A stretch of DNA of 64,000 nt, taken from assembly GCF_009429125.1 (NCBI RefSeq), contig NZ_CP045529.1:1984001-2048000 (forward strand). Reading direction: 5' to 3'. Under the pieces are notes generated by a model that worked only from the letters and a program-made list of their open reading frames with translations, had not been told where the DNA came from and did not search any database. A program made the position numbers and the translations under genes. Every line of letters begins with the position of its first letter. Within the stretch, counting starts at the first letter, position 1. This stretch comes from Luteimicrobium xylanilyticum (GTDB taxonomy: Bacteria; Actinomycetota; Actinomycetes; Actinomycetales; Cellulomonadaceae). This document shows positions 18,289 through 25,889 of the stretch, piece by piece.

Positions 18289-19338
18289 ATGCCCTCCCAG
18301 ATCCCGCCGGCCGAACGCCTGCTGAACCTCGTCATCGCGCTCGTGAACGCGCCGTCGTCGATGAGCAAGCAGCAGGTGCGCACGTCCGTGGCCGGGTACG
18401 GGGACGCCCCGTCGCCCGACGCTTTCGAGCGGATGTTCGAGCGTGACAAGGACACGCTGCGCGAGCTCGGGATCCCTGTGCTCACCGTGGACGCGGGAGG
18501 GCACAGCGACGACGTCGGCTACCGGGTCGACCTCGACGCGTACACGCTGGCGCCCGTGGCCCTGACGTCGGCCGAGCTGGGCGTGCTGTCGCTGGCGGCA
18601 CAGTTCTGGCAGGACAAGACCCTGCGCACGGACACCGCCCGCGCGCTGACGAAGCTGCGGGCCGCGGGTCGGGGCGACCCGGGGGCGGGCGACGCCGGGA
18701 CCGACGCGGTCGCGGGGCTGACCCCGCGCGTGCGTGCCGCGGGGCGCGCGTTCGGTCCGCTCCTCGACGCGATCCAGGACCGCCGGCCCGTGCGGTTCAC
18801 GTACCGGGCGGCGTCGACGGGGGAGGTGCGCGAGCGTGAGGTCGAGCCGTGGCGGCTGGCTGCGCGGCGTGGCGGCTGGTACGTCCTCGGGCGTGACCGG
18901 GACCGCCGGGCGCCGCGCGCGTTCCGGCTGAGCCGGATCGAGGGGAACGTGCGCGCGAGCGGGGCCCCCGGGGCGTTCGAGCCGCCGGCCGAGGTGGACG
19001 TGGACGCCTTCCTGTCGGGGCGCGGGGGGCAGGAGCGTGTTGCGCGCCTCGCGGTCGTGCCCGAGCGGGCGGGCGCCGTCCGCGCGCGGGCCGTCCGACC
19101 GGAGCCGGCGTGGGCCGACCCGGCCGAGGACCCGGTGGCCGACGGGCGCGACGTCCTGGCCGTCCCGTTCACGAGCCTCGGCGGCTTCGCCTCGGAGCTC
19201 GCGGGGTACGCGGACGCGGTGGTGGTGCTGGATCCGCCGGACCTGCGCGACGCCGTCGTCGCACGCCTGCGCACGGCCGCGGGCCTCGACCCGGTGGAGG
19301 ACGGCGAGCAGGACGGAGCGGGGGTGGACCGTGGCTGA
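18289..19338 (+). CDS. pafB: WYL-domain transcriptional regulator PafB
   Basis: 349 residues: N-terminal winged HTH (ERLLNLVIALVNAPSSMSKQQVRTSV, ~8-35), a linker with AELGVLSLAAQFW, and a WYL domain (AIQDRRPVRFTYRAASTGEVREREVEPWRL...GGWYVLGRD) plus a WCX C-terminal region. PafB and PafC act together; in mycobacteria they activate the LexA-independent DNA-damage regulon by responding to ssDNA through WYL. pafC overlaps the 3' end by 8 bp. Confidence 0.92.
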   Translation: MPSQIPPAERLLNLVIALVNAPSSMSKQQVRTSVAGYGDAPSPDAFERMFERDKDTLRELGIPVLTVDAGGHSDDVGYRVDLDAYTLAPVALTSAELGVLSLAAQFWQDKTLRTDTARALTKLRAAGRGDPGAGDAGTDAVAGLTPRVRAAGRAFGPLLDAIQDRRPVRFTYRAASTGEVREREVEPWRLAARRGGWYVLGRDRDRRAPRAFRLSRIEGNVRASGAPGAFEPPAEVDVDAFLSGRGGQERVARLAVVPERAGAVRARAVRPEPAWADPAEDPVADGRDVLAVPFTSLGGFASELAGYADAVVVLDPPDLRDAVVARLRTAAGLDPVEDGEQDGAGVDRG

Positions 19339-20329
19339 ACGGGCCGACGAGCGCCTGGTGCGCCTGCTGGGGATGGTCGCGTACCTCGACGCGGCGGGGG
19401 CGGTACCGGTCGACGAGCTGGCCGAGCGCTTCGGCGTCTCGCCGCAGCAGGTGCTGCTGGACGTCGACGCGCTGTGGGTGTCGGGGACGCCGGGCTACTG
19501 GCCCGACGACCTGCTCGACTTCGACGCGGGTGCGCTCGAGCAGGGCGTCGTGCGGCTGGTCGAGGCCCGTGGGATGACGCGCCCCCTGCGCCTGGGCACC
19601 CGGGAGGCCGTGGCGCTGGTCGCGGCCCTGCGCGCGCTGCGCTCCGCGGTCGCGACCGTCGGGCCCGCCGGGCGCTCCGTCGTCGACTCGGCGCTCGAGA
19701 AGCTCACCGACGCGACGGGCGAGGCCGCTGCTGCCGTCGACGTGGAGCTCGCCCTCGAGGGCGACCCGGCCGTGGCCGCGACCGTGCGCGACGCGCTCGT
19801 GCGGGGGCGCCGGCTGCGGATCCGCTACGTGACCGCGGCGGACGTCTCGAGCGAGCGCGACGTGGACCCGCTGCGGCTCGTCACCGAGGACGAGCACTCC
19901 TACCTGCTCGCCTGGTGCTACCGCTCCAGCGACCAGCGCACGTTCCGGCTCGACCGGATCCTCGAGGCCGAGGTCCTGTCCGAGCCGGTCGCGGGGCACG
20001 ACGACGCACGCGGCGTCGAGCGGGTGGCGTTCGTCCCGGACGAGTCCGCCGAGCTCGTGACGGTCGTCTTCGACTCGCAGGCCCGCTGGGTGGCCGAGGA
20101 GGTGCCGGTCGAGTCCGTGCGCAACCGTGACGACGGGACGTTCGAGGTCACGCTGCGCGTCGCCGACCCCGTCTGGCTGCGGCACCTGCTCCTGCAGCAG
20201 GCGCGGCACGTGCGGTCGGTCACCCCGTCGTGGCCCGCGGTCGACGTGGCCGAGGCGGCGCGTGCCGCGCTCGGCGCCTACGCTCGGCTGGGGTTGAACA
20301 CCGACGACGAGGGCGAGGCTGGGGCATGA
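19331..20329 (+). CDS. pafC: WYL-domain transcriptional regulator PafC
   Basis: 332 residues from GTG 19331, which overlaps the pafB stop (translational coupling). It has an N-terminal HTH (RLLGMVAYLDAAGAVPVDELAERFGVS), then a WYL domain (GRRLRIRYVTAADVSSERDVDPLRLVTEDEHSYLLAWC) and a WCX-like C-terminus. It is the partner of PafB in a heterodimeric activator of DNA-damage genes. The following small membrane protein gene overlaps as ATGA. In mycobacteria this module lies beside pafA; no pafA is in this window. Confidence 0.92.
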   Translation: MAERADERLVRLLGMVAYLDAAGAVPVDELAERFGVSPQQVLLDVDALWVSGTPGYWPDDLLDFDAGALEQGVVRLVEARGMTRPLRLGTREAVALVAALRALRSAVATVGPAGRSVVDSALEKLTDATGEAAAAVDVELALEGDPAVAATVRDALVRGRRLRIRYVTAADVSSERDVDPLRLVTEDEHSYLLAWCYRSSDQRTFRLDRILEAEVLSEPVAGHDDARGVERVAFVPDESAELVTVVFDSQARWVAEEVPVESVRNRDDGTFEVTLRVADPVWLRHLLLQQARHVRSVTPSWPAVDVAEAARAALGAYARLGLNTDDEGEAGA

Positions 20330-20658
20330 CCGTGTGGACGCTCGTGTGGTGGGTCCTCGCGCTCGGAGCGGTGGCCACGTTCGCGCTGGTCGGGCTGCGC
20401 CTGTGGCGCTCGGGCAAGGCCCTGTTCGCCGAGCTGTCGGCCGCCGGACGGGCGTTCGAGGACCTGTCGCGCAGCATCGACGCCGCGGTCGCCGCGCAGC
20501 AGGCGGCACAGACCGGGATCCGGCCCACGCTCTTCGACGACCCCGCCGAGCACCGGGCACGGCTCCTGACCCTGCGGCTCGAGCGGGAGGACCGCAAGGC
20601 GCGGCGGAAGGCCTCGCACCGGGCGACGTACGAACGCTGGGACGAGTTCAACCGCTGA
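20326..20658 (+). CDS. Small single-pass membrane protein with charged tail
   Basis: 110 residues. One N-terminal helix (WTLVWWVLALGAVATFALVGL) anchors a cytoplasmic part rich in Ala and Arg (LLTLRLEREDRKARRKASHR). The ATG overlaps the pafC stop (ATGA), so it is translated with pafC. Proteins of this kind sit between pafC and tatA in related actinobacteria. Function unknown. A TACGAT -10-like element (20723-20728) lies beyond its stop, giving tatA a possible promoter of its own. Confidence 0.75.
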   Translation: MTVWTLVWWVLALGAVATFALVGLRLWRSGKALFAELSAAGRAFEDLSRSIDAAVAAQQAAQTGIRPTLFDDPAEHRARLLTLRLEREDRKARRKASHRATYERWDEFNR

Positions 20659-20722
20659 CCCGGTCCGACGCGTCGTTGACCTGCGCGGCCACGCATGTGC
20701 CCGGACGCCCCCGCACAGGCCC

Positions 20723-20728
20723 TACGAT
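20723..20728 (+). promoter_or_regulatory. Candidate -10 element for tatAC
   Basis: TACGAT, 78 bp before the tatA start, in the 148-bp gap after the small membrane protein gene. It would give a leader of about 70 nt containing the AGGGAG Shine-Dalgarno. No convincing -35. Confidence 0.3.
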
Positions 20729-20806
20729 GGGACGAGCGGTCCGGCGAGGAGGCCGCGACGGACGGGGTCGGTCCCGCCCGTCGATCCATCAGGGAGTGGT
20801 GTCGCT

Positions 20807-21136
20807 GTGAAGCCCTGGCACGTCATCGTCTTGCTCGTCGTCGTGCTGCTCTTGTTCGGGGCGCGTCGTCTGCCGGACCTCGCGAAGAGCGTCGGCCAGT
20901 CGATGAAGATCTTCAAGAACGAGGTCAAGGACCTGGCCGACGACTCCGACGCGGCCAAGCCCCAGGCCCCGGCCCAGCCCGCCGTGCTGCCGCCGGCGGC
21001 GCAGGCCCCCGCGCAGCCGGCCACCCCGGCTCAGCCCGCGCCCGCGCCCGGGCTCCTGTACGAGCGTGAGCCTCACGTCGCCCCGGCGACGGACTCTGTC
21101 GCGTCCCCGAAGGACGACGCGACGCCGCCGAGCTGA
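20807..21136 (+). CDS. tatA: Sec-independent translocase subunit TatA
   Basis: 109 residues. The N-terminal transmembrane helix MKPWHVIVLLVVVLLLFGA is followed by the conserved FGARRLPDLAKSVGQSMKIFKNEVKDL amphipathic helix of TatA/E, then a Pro/Ala-rich tail. It oligomerises to form the passage for folded twin-arginine substrates. GTG start at 20807 with AGGGAG upstream. tatC follows after 2 bp. Confidence 0.95.
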   Translation: MKPWHVIVLLVVVLLLFGARRLPDLAKSVGQSMKIFKNEVKDLADDSDAAKPQAPAQPAVLPPAAQAPAQPATPAQPAPAPGLLYEREPHVAPATDSVASPKDDATPPS

Positions 21137-21138
21137 CG

Positions 21139-21921
21139 GTGGCGCGCAGCTCACGCCGCGCCAACCCCGAGGGGCGGATGCCCCTGCTCGCGCACCTGCG
21201 CGAGCTGCGCAAGCGTGTCGTGCTCGCGGCCCTCGGCCTCGTGGTCGGTGCCGTCGTCGGGTGGTTCTGCTACACACCGGTCTTCGAGGCCCTCCAGCGT
21301 CCCCTGCTCGACGCTGCGGCCGAGGCGGGCAAGGACGTCCGCCTCAACTTCACGGGGCTCGCGAGCGCCCTGGACATGCAGATCAAGGTCTCGCTGTTCC
21401 TGGGCGTCCTGATCACGAGCCCGTGGTGGCTGTACCAGCTGTGGGCGTTCGTGACGCCGGGGCTCACGCGCAAGGAGCGGCGCTACGCCGTCGGGTTCCT
21501 CGGGGCGGCGGTGCCGCTCTTCGCGGGAGGCGCGTACATGGCGTGGCTCATGCTGCCCCGCGCCGTGACGATCCTCACCGACTTCGTGCCGGACGGCGCG
21601 AGCAACCTCACCGACGCGCAGGGCTACCTGAGCTTCGTGATGCGGCTCATCCTCGCGTTCGGCATCGCGTGCGTCCTGCCGGTCGTGCTGGTCGCGCTGA
21701 ACTTCGTGGGGCTGGTCAGCGCCCGCGCGCTGCTGGCGGGGTGGCGCTGGGCCGTGTTCCTCGTGTTCCTCTTCTCGGCGGTCATGACGCCGACCCCGGA
21801 CGCCATCACGATGATCATCGTCGCTATCCCCATGTGCCTGCTGTACTTCGCCGCCGTCGGGGTGGCCGCGGTGCACGACCGACGTGTCGCCCGCGAGCAG
21901 GCCGAGCGGCTCGCCGCGTGA
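21139..21921 (+). CDS. tatC: Sec-independent translocase subunit TatC
   Basis: 260 residues with six transmembrane segments. The conserved N-terminal MPLLAHLRELRKRVVLA (Tat signal-binding face) and FVTPGLTRKERR, then LPVVLVALNFVGLVSA and the ...SAVMTPTPDAITMIIVAIPMCLLY near the end are diagnostic. It recognises the twin-arginine signal. GTG start at 21139; an ATG at codon 14 is an alternative. Its stop overlaps the next gene's start (GTGA). Confidence 0.95.
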   Translation: MARSSRRANPEGRMPLLAHLRELRKRVVLAALGLVVGAVVGWFCYTPVFEALQRPLLDAAAEAGKDVRLNFTGLASALDMQIKVSLFLGVLITSPWWLYQLWAFVTPGLTRKERRYAVGFLGAAVPLFAGGAYMAWLMLPRAVTILTDFVPDGASNLTDAQGYLSFVMRLILAFGIACVLPVVLVALNFVGLVSARALLAGWRWAVFLVFLFSAVMTPTPDAITMIIVAIPMCLLYFAAVGVAAVHDRRVAREQAERLAA

Positions 21922-22877
21922 GCCACCGAGCTCTCGGCGTCGTCGTGAACCCGACGGCGGACCGGGGGCACGCCGACCGGGCCGGGGTCCGCACGCTCGC
22001 CCGGCTGCGTGAGCAGGGGCACCACGTCCGTGAGCTGTCCGGCACGAGCTTCGACGACGCCCTGGCTCGCGCCCGGGCCGCCGTCGCGGACGGCCTGGAC
22101 GCGCTCGTGGTCGTCGGCGGCGACGGCATGGTGCACCTGGGGGCGAACGCCTGCGCGGGCACGGGCACACCGCTCGGGATCATGGCCGCCGGGTCCGGCA
22201 ACGACTACGCGCGCGCCCTGGGCCTGCCCGTCCGGGACACCGACCGGGCCGTCCGGGTGCTCCTCGACGCGCTCGACACCGGCGCCCGCGTCGTCGACGC
22301 CGCACGCGTGACGTCCGACGACCCCGACGAGGAGCCGCGGTGGTTCTGCGGCGTGCTGTCTGCGGGGCTCGACGCGGCCGTCAACGCCCGCGCGAACACG
22401 ATGCGCCGCCCCCGCGGACGCGCGAGGTACGCGGTCGCCGCGCTGCGGGAGCTGGCCCGGTTCCGGCCCTTCGGCTACCGGGTCACGATCGAGTCCCGCA
22501 CCGGCGCGGGCAGCACGGTCACGTCCGTCTGGGAGTCGCCCGGGACGCTCGTCGCGGTCGCGAACGGGCCCGCGATCGGCGGCGGCATCCGCATCGCACC
22601 CGACGCGCTCGTCGACGACGGCGACCTCGACCTCGTGCTCGCCGGCCCGCTGTCCCGGCACGGCGCGCTGCGCGTCTTCCCGCTGACCTACGCGGGCAGG
22701 CACGTGGGGCACCCGGTCGTGGACGTGCGCCGCGTCGTCCGGGTCCGGCTCGAGCCCACGGACGACGGCGTCCCGCCACCGCCCGCGTTCGCCGACGGGG
22801 AGCTCGTCGGGACGCTGCCGCGCGAGGTCCACGTCGTCCCGGGGGCGCTGCGCGTCCTCGCGGCGCGTCCCGCCTGA
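21918..22877 (+). CDS. Diacylglycerol kinase / lipid kinase family protein
   Basis: 319 residues from GTG 21918 (overlapping the tatC stop). The DAGK catalytic domain starts LGVVVNPTADRGHA and has the ATP loop VVVGGDGMVHLGANACAGTGTPLGIMAAGSGNDYARALGL. Here the canonical GGDGT is GGDGM. The C-terminal beta domain has GGGIRIAPDALVDDGDLDLVLAG. Members phosphorylate diacylglycerol or related lipids, or act in lipid recycling. It is inserted in the tatC-helY interval, presumably cotranscribed with tatAC. Confidence 0.9.
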   Translation: MSHRALGVVVNPTADRGHADRAGVRTLARLREQGHHVRELSGTSFDDALARARAAVADGLDALVVVGGDGMVHLGANACAGTGTPLGIMAAGSGNDYARALGLPVRDTDRAVRVLLDALDTGARVVDAARVTSDDPDEEPRWFCGVLSAGLDAAVNARANTMRRPRGRARYAVAALRELARFRPFGYRVTIESRTGAGSTVTSVWESPGTLVAVANGPAIGGGIRIAPDALVDDGDLDLVLAGPLSRHGALRVFPLTYAGRHVGHPVVDVRRVVRVRLEPTDDGVPPPPAFADGELVGTLPREVHVVPGALRVLAARPA

Positions 22878-22906
22878 GGGCGCCCCGCCGCGTCGTCGTC
22901 GCACCG

Positions 22907-22912
22907 TAGGCT
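22907..22912 (+). promoter_or_regulatory. -10 element, leaderless promoter of helY
   Basis: TAGGCT is 6 nt before the ATG at 22919; no Shine-Dalgarno. Confidence 0.5.
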
Positions 22913-22918
22913 GGCCGT

Positions 22919-25855
22919 ATGGCCGCTGCCCCCGACCGCACGACCGCCTCGCACCGCCGTCCGGACCGCCCCGACCCGGGGGAGACCCTGTCTCCCGCGG
23001 AGCGTTACGCGGCGTCCCGTGAGCGCGAGGCCCGCCGGCGGGCACGCGGCGACCGGGCCTGGCCCGAGCTCGAGGAGTTCCGCGAGCTGGTCGGCTTCAC
23101 GCTCGACGACTTCCAGGTGCGCGGCTGCGAGGCCCTCGAGGAAGGGCGCGGCGTGCTCGTCGCGGCCCCCACCGGGGCGGGCAAGACGGTCGTCGGGGAG
23201 TTCGCCGTCCACCTGGCCGTGACGTCCGGACGCAAGGCGTTCTACACCACCCCCATCAAGGCGCTGTCGAACCAGAAGTACAACGACCTGGTCCGCCGGT
23301 ACGGCGCCGAGCGGGTGGGCCTGCTGACCGGGGACACCACCATCAACGGCGAGGCTCCCGTGGTCGTGATGACCACCGAGGTGCTCCGCAACATGCTGTA
23401 CGCGGGCTCGCGCACGCTCGACGGGCTCGCGTTCGTCGTGATGGACGAGGTGCACTACCTCGCCGACCGGTTCCGCGGACCGGTCTGGGAAGAGGTCATC
23501 ATCCACCTCGCCGACGACGTCCAGCTGGTCTCCCTGTCGGCGACCGTGTCCAACGCCGAGGAGTTCGGCGAGTGGCTCGAGATGGTCCGGGGCGACACCG
23601 CCGTGGTCGTCTCCGAGCACCGGCCGGTGCCGCTGTGGCAGCACGTGCTCGTGGGTCGGGGTTCGGGCGGGGGCCCCGCGGCGACGCCGCGCCTGCTGGA
23701 CCTGTACGCGGGCTCGGTGGACCCCACCGACCCGGGCGTGAACCCGCCGATCAACCCCGAGCTCATGGCGGTGTTCCGGTCCGCCCGCGGTCCGGAGAGC
23801 GACCCGCGGCGCGGCCGTCGGGGGCCGGGGGACCGCGGCTACCGGGGCCGCGGGGGCGGCCCGCGGGGAGGGATCGGCCGGCGCGGGGCGCCGCGCTTCG
23901 CGGTCGTCGACGCCCTCGACGAGGACGGACTCCTGCCCGCGATCTACTTCATCTTCTCCCGTGCGGGCTGCGAGGACGCCGTCGGGCAGTGCCTCGCGGC
24001 CGGGCTGCGGCTGACCTCGCCGCAGGAGGAGGCCGAGATCCGCCTCGTCGTGGAGGAACGCTCCGCGACGATCCCCGGCGAGGACCTCGAGGTCCTCGGC
24101 TACCACTCCTGGGTCGAGGCGCTGGCGCGCGGGATCGCCGCGCACCACGCCGGCATGCTGCCGCTGTTCAAGGAGACCGTGGAGGAGCTGTTCAGCCGCG
24201 GGCTCGTCAAGGTCGTGTTCGCGACCGAGACCCTGGCGCTGGGGATCAACATGCCCGCGCGCTCGGTCGTCCTGGAGAAGCTCGTCAAGTGGGACGGCTC
24301 GCAGCACGTCGACGTCACGCCCGGGGAGTACACCCAGCTCACGGGGCGCGCGGGGCGGCGCGGGATCGACGTCGAGGGGCACGCGGTCGTCGTGGACCAC
24401 CACGGGCTCGACCCCGTCGCCCTCGCCGGGCTGGCGTCCAAGCGCCTGTACCCGCTGCGCTCGAGCTTCCACCCGACGTACAACATGGCGGTCAACCTCG
24501 TCGCGCAGGTGGGGCGCGACAGGGCGCGCGAGGTCCTGGAGACGTCGTTCGCCCAGTTCCAGGCCGACCGCGGCGTCGTCGGGCTCGCCAAGCAGGCCCA
24601 GGCGCACGCCGAGGCGCTGCAGGGTTACGAGAAGGCCATGACCTGCGACCGCGGCGACTTCGCGGAGTACCTCGGGATCCGGCGGCAGATCTCGGCGCGC
24701 GAGGCCGAGCTGTCGCGGGCCGCGTCCGCGAACCGGCGCGCCGAGGTCGCGGCCGCCTTCGAGAAGCTGCGCACCGGGGACGTGGTCGAGGTGCCGTCCG
24801 GGCGCCGCGCGGGCTACGTCGTGGTGGTGGACCGCGGCCGCGGCGGGGGCTTCGACGGCCCCAGCCCGACGGTCCTGACGAGCGAGGGCCGCGCCAAGCG
24901 GCTCACGCTCGCCGACGCGCCCGCGGGCATCGCCGTCGTCGGGACCGTGCGCGTCCCGAAGGGCTTCAACGCCCGCAACGCCCGGCACCGCAAGGACCTC
25001 GTCTCCTCGATGCGCAACGCGCTCGCCGACGGGCGCACCCCGCCCGGCGCGCAGCGGCGGGGCGCGAACCGGCGCGGCCGGGGAAGCACGGCCGCCGACG
25101 ACGCCGAGCTCGCCCGCCTGCGCGCAGCGCTCCGGGCCCACCCGTGCCACTCCTGCCCCGACCGCGACGACCACGCACGCTGGGGCGAGCGCTACGAGCG
25201 GCTCGCAGGCGAGCACCGCGCCCTGGTGCGGCGCATCGAGTCCCGCACCGGGTCGATCGCGAAGGTCTTCGACCGGACCTGCGACGTGCTCCTCGAGCTC
25301 GGCTACCTCGCCGCCGACGAGGGTCGCGGCCCGGGCGAGCTCCGGGTGACCCGCGACGGGCGCTGGTTGCGCCGCCTGTACGCCGAGAACGACCTGCTGC
25401 TGGCCGAGTGCCTGCGCCGGCACGCGTGGGACGACCTGGACGCCGCGGGGCTCGCCGCGGCCGTCTGCGGGGTCGTGTACGACGGTCGGCGCGACGACGG
25501 CGCCGAGCCGTACGTCCCGGGGGGCCCGGACGGGCGCCTGGCCCGTGCGCTCGAGGCGACGACCCGGATCTGGTCGCGCCTGGGCGACCTCGAGGCCACG
25601 CACCGCATCGACGCGACCCGCAGGCTCGACCTCGGGCTCGTCGCCGCCGTGCACCGGTGGGCGAACGGGCGCCGGCTCGACACGGTCCTGCAGGGCTCCG
25701 AGATCGCGGCCGGCGACTTCGTGCGCTGGTGCAAGCAGGTCGTGGACGTGCTGGACCAGATCGCGCAGGCAGCGCCGAGCTCGGCGCTGCGGGACACCGC
25801 CCGCGACGCGCAGCACGCGATCCTGCGGGGCGTCGTGGCGTACTCGTCCGTCTGA
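22919..25855 (+). CDS. helY: Ski2/Mtr4-like DEAH-box RNA helicase HelY
   Basis: 978 residues. Motifs: Walker A APTGAGKTVVGEF (~85), Ia YTTPIKALSNQKY, DEVH box VVMDEVHYLADRF, SATVSNAEEF, and motif VI QLTGRAGRRGIDVEGHAV. A Gly/Arg-rich insert (RRGRRGPGDRGYRGRGGGP) separates the two RecA lobes, and the C-terminal DSHCT-type domain ends in VVDVLDQIAQA. Homologous to mycobacterial HelY and yeast Ski2/Dob1, which unwind RNA in 3'-5' decay. It is the usual neighbour of tatC in actinobacteria. Confidence 0.94.
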   Translation: MAAAPDRTTASHRRPDRPDPGETLSPAERYAASREREARRRARGDRAWPELEEFRELVGFTLDDFQVRGCEALEEGRGVLVAAPTGAGKTVVGEFAVHLAVTSGRKAFYTTPIKALSNQKYNDLVRRYGAERVGLLTGDTTINGEAPVVVMTTEVLRNMLYAGSRTLDGLAFVVMDEVHYLADRFRGPVWEEVIIHLADDVQLVSLSATVSNAEEFGEWLEMVRGDTAVVVSEHRPVPLWQHVLVGRGSGGGPAATPRLLDLYAGSVDPTDPGVNPPINPELMAVFRSARGPESDPRRGRRGPGDRGYRGRGGGPRGGIGRRGAPRFAVVDALDEDGLLPAIYFIFSRAGCEDAVGQCLAAGLRLTSPQEEAEIRLVVEERSATIPGEDLEVLGYHSWVEALARGIAAHHAGMLPLFKETVEELFSRGLVKVVFATETLALGINMPARSVVLEKLVKWDGSQHVDVTPGEYTQLTGRAGRRGIDVEGHAVVVDHHGLDPVALAGLASKRLYPLRSSFHPTYNMAVNLVAQVGRDRAREVLETSFAQFQADRGVVGLAKQAQAHAEALQGYEKAMTCDRGDFAEYLGIRRQISAREAELSRAASANRRAEVAAAFEKLRTGDVVEVPSGRRAGYVVVVDRGRGGGFDGPSPTVLTSEGRAKRLTLADAPAGIAVVGTVRVPKGFNARNARHRKDLVSSMRNALADGRTPPGAQRRGANRRGRGSTAADDAELARLRAALRAHPCHSCPDRDDHARWGERYERLAGEHRALVRRIESRTGSIAKVFDRTCDVLLELGYLAADEGRGPGELRVTRDGRWLRRLYAENDLLLAECLRRHAWDDLDAAGLAAAVCGVVYDGRRDDGAEPYVPGGPDGRLARALEATTRIWSRLGDLEATHRIDATRRLDLGLVAAVHRWANGRRLDTVLQGSEIAAGDFVRWCKQVVDVLDQIAQAAPSSALRDTARDAQHAILRGVVAYSSV

Positions 25856-25875
25856 CGTCCACCGGCGGGGGCGGA

Positions 25876-25881
25876 TAGGGT
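25876..25881 (+). promoter_or_regulatory. Candidate -10 element of the amidohydrolase gene
   Basis: TAGGGT is 8 nt before the GTG at 25890, in a 34-bp gap after helY. Spacing is slightly longer than at other leaderless genes here. Confidence 0.35.
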
Positions 25882-25889
25882 CGGGTCCC

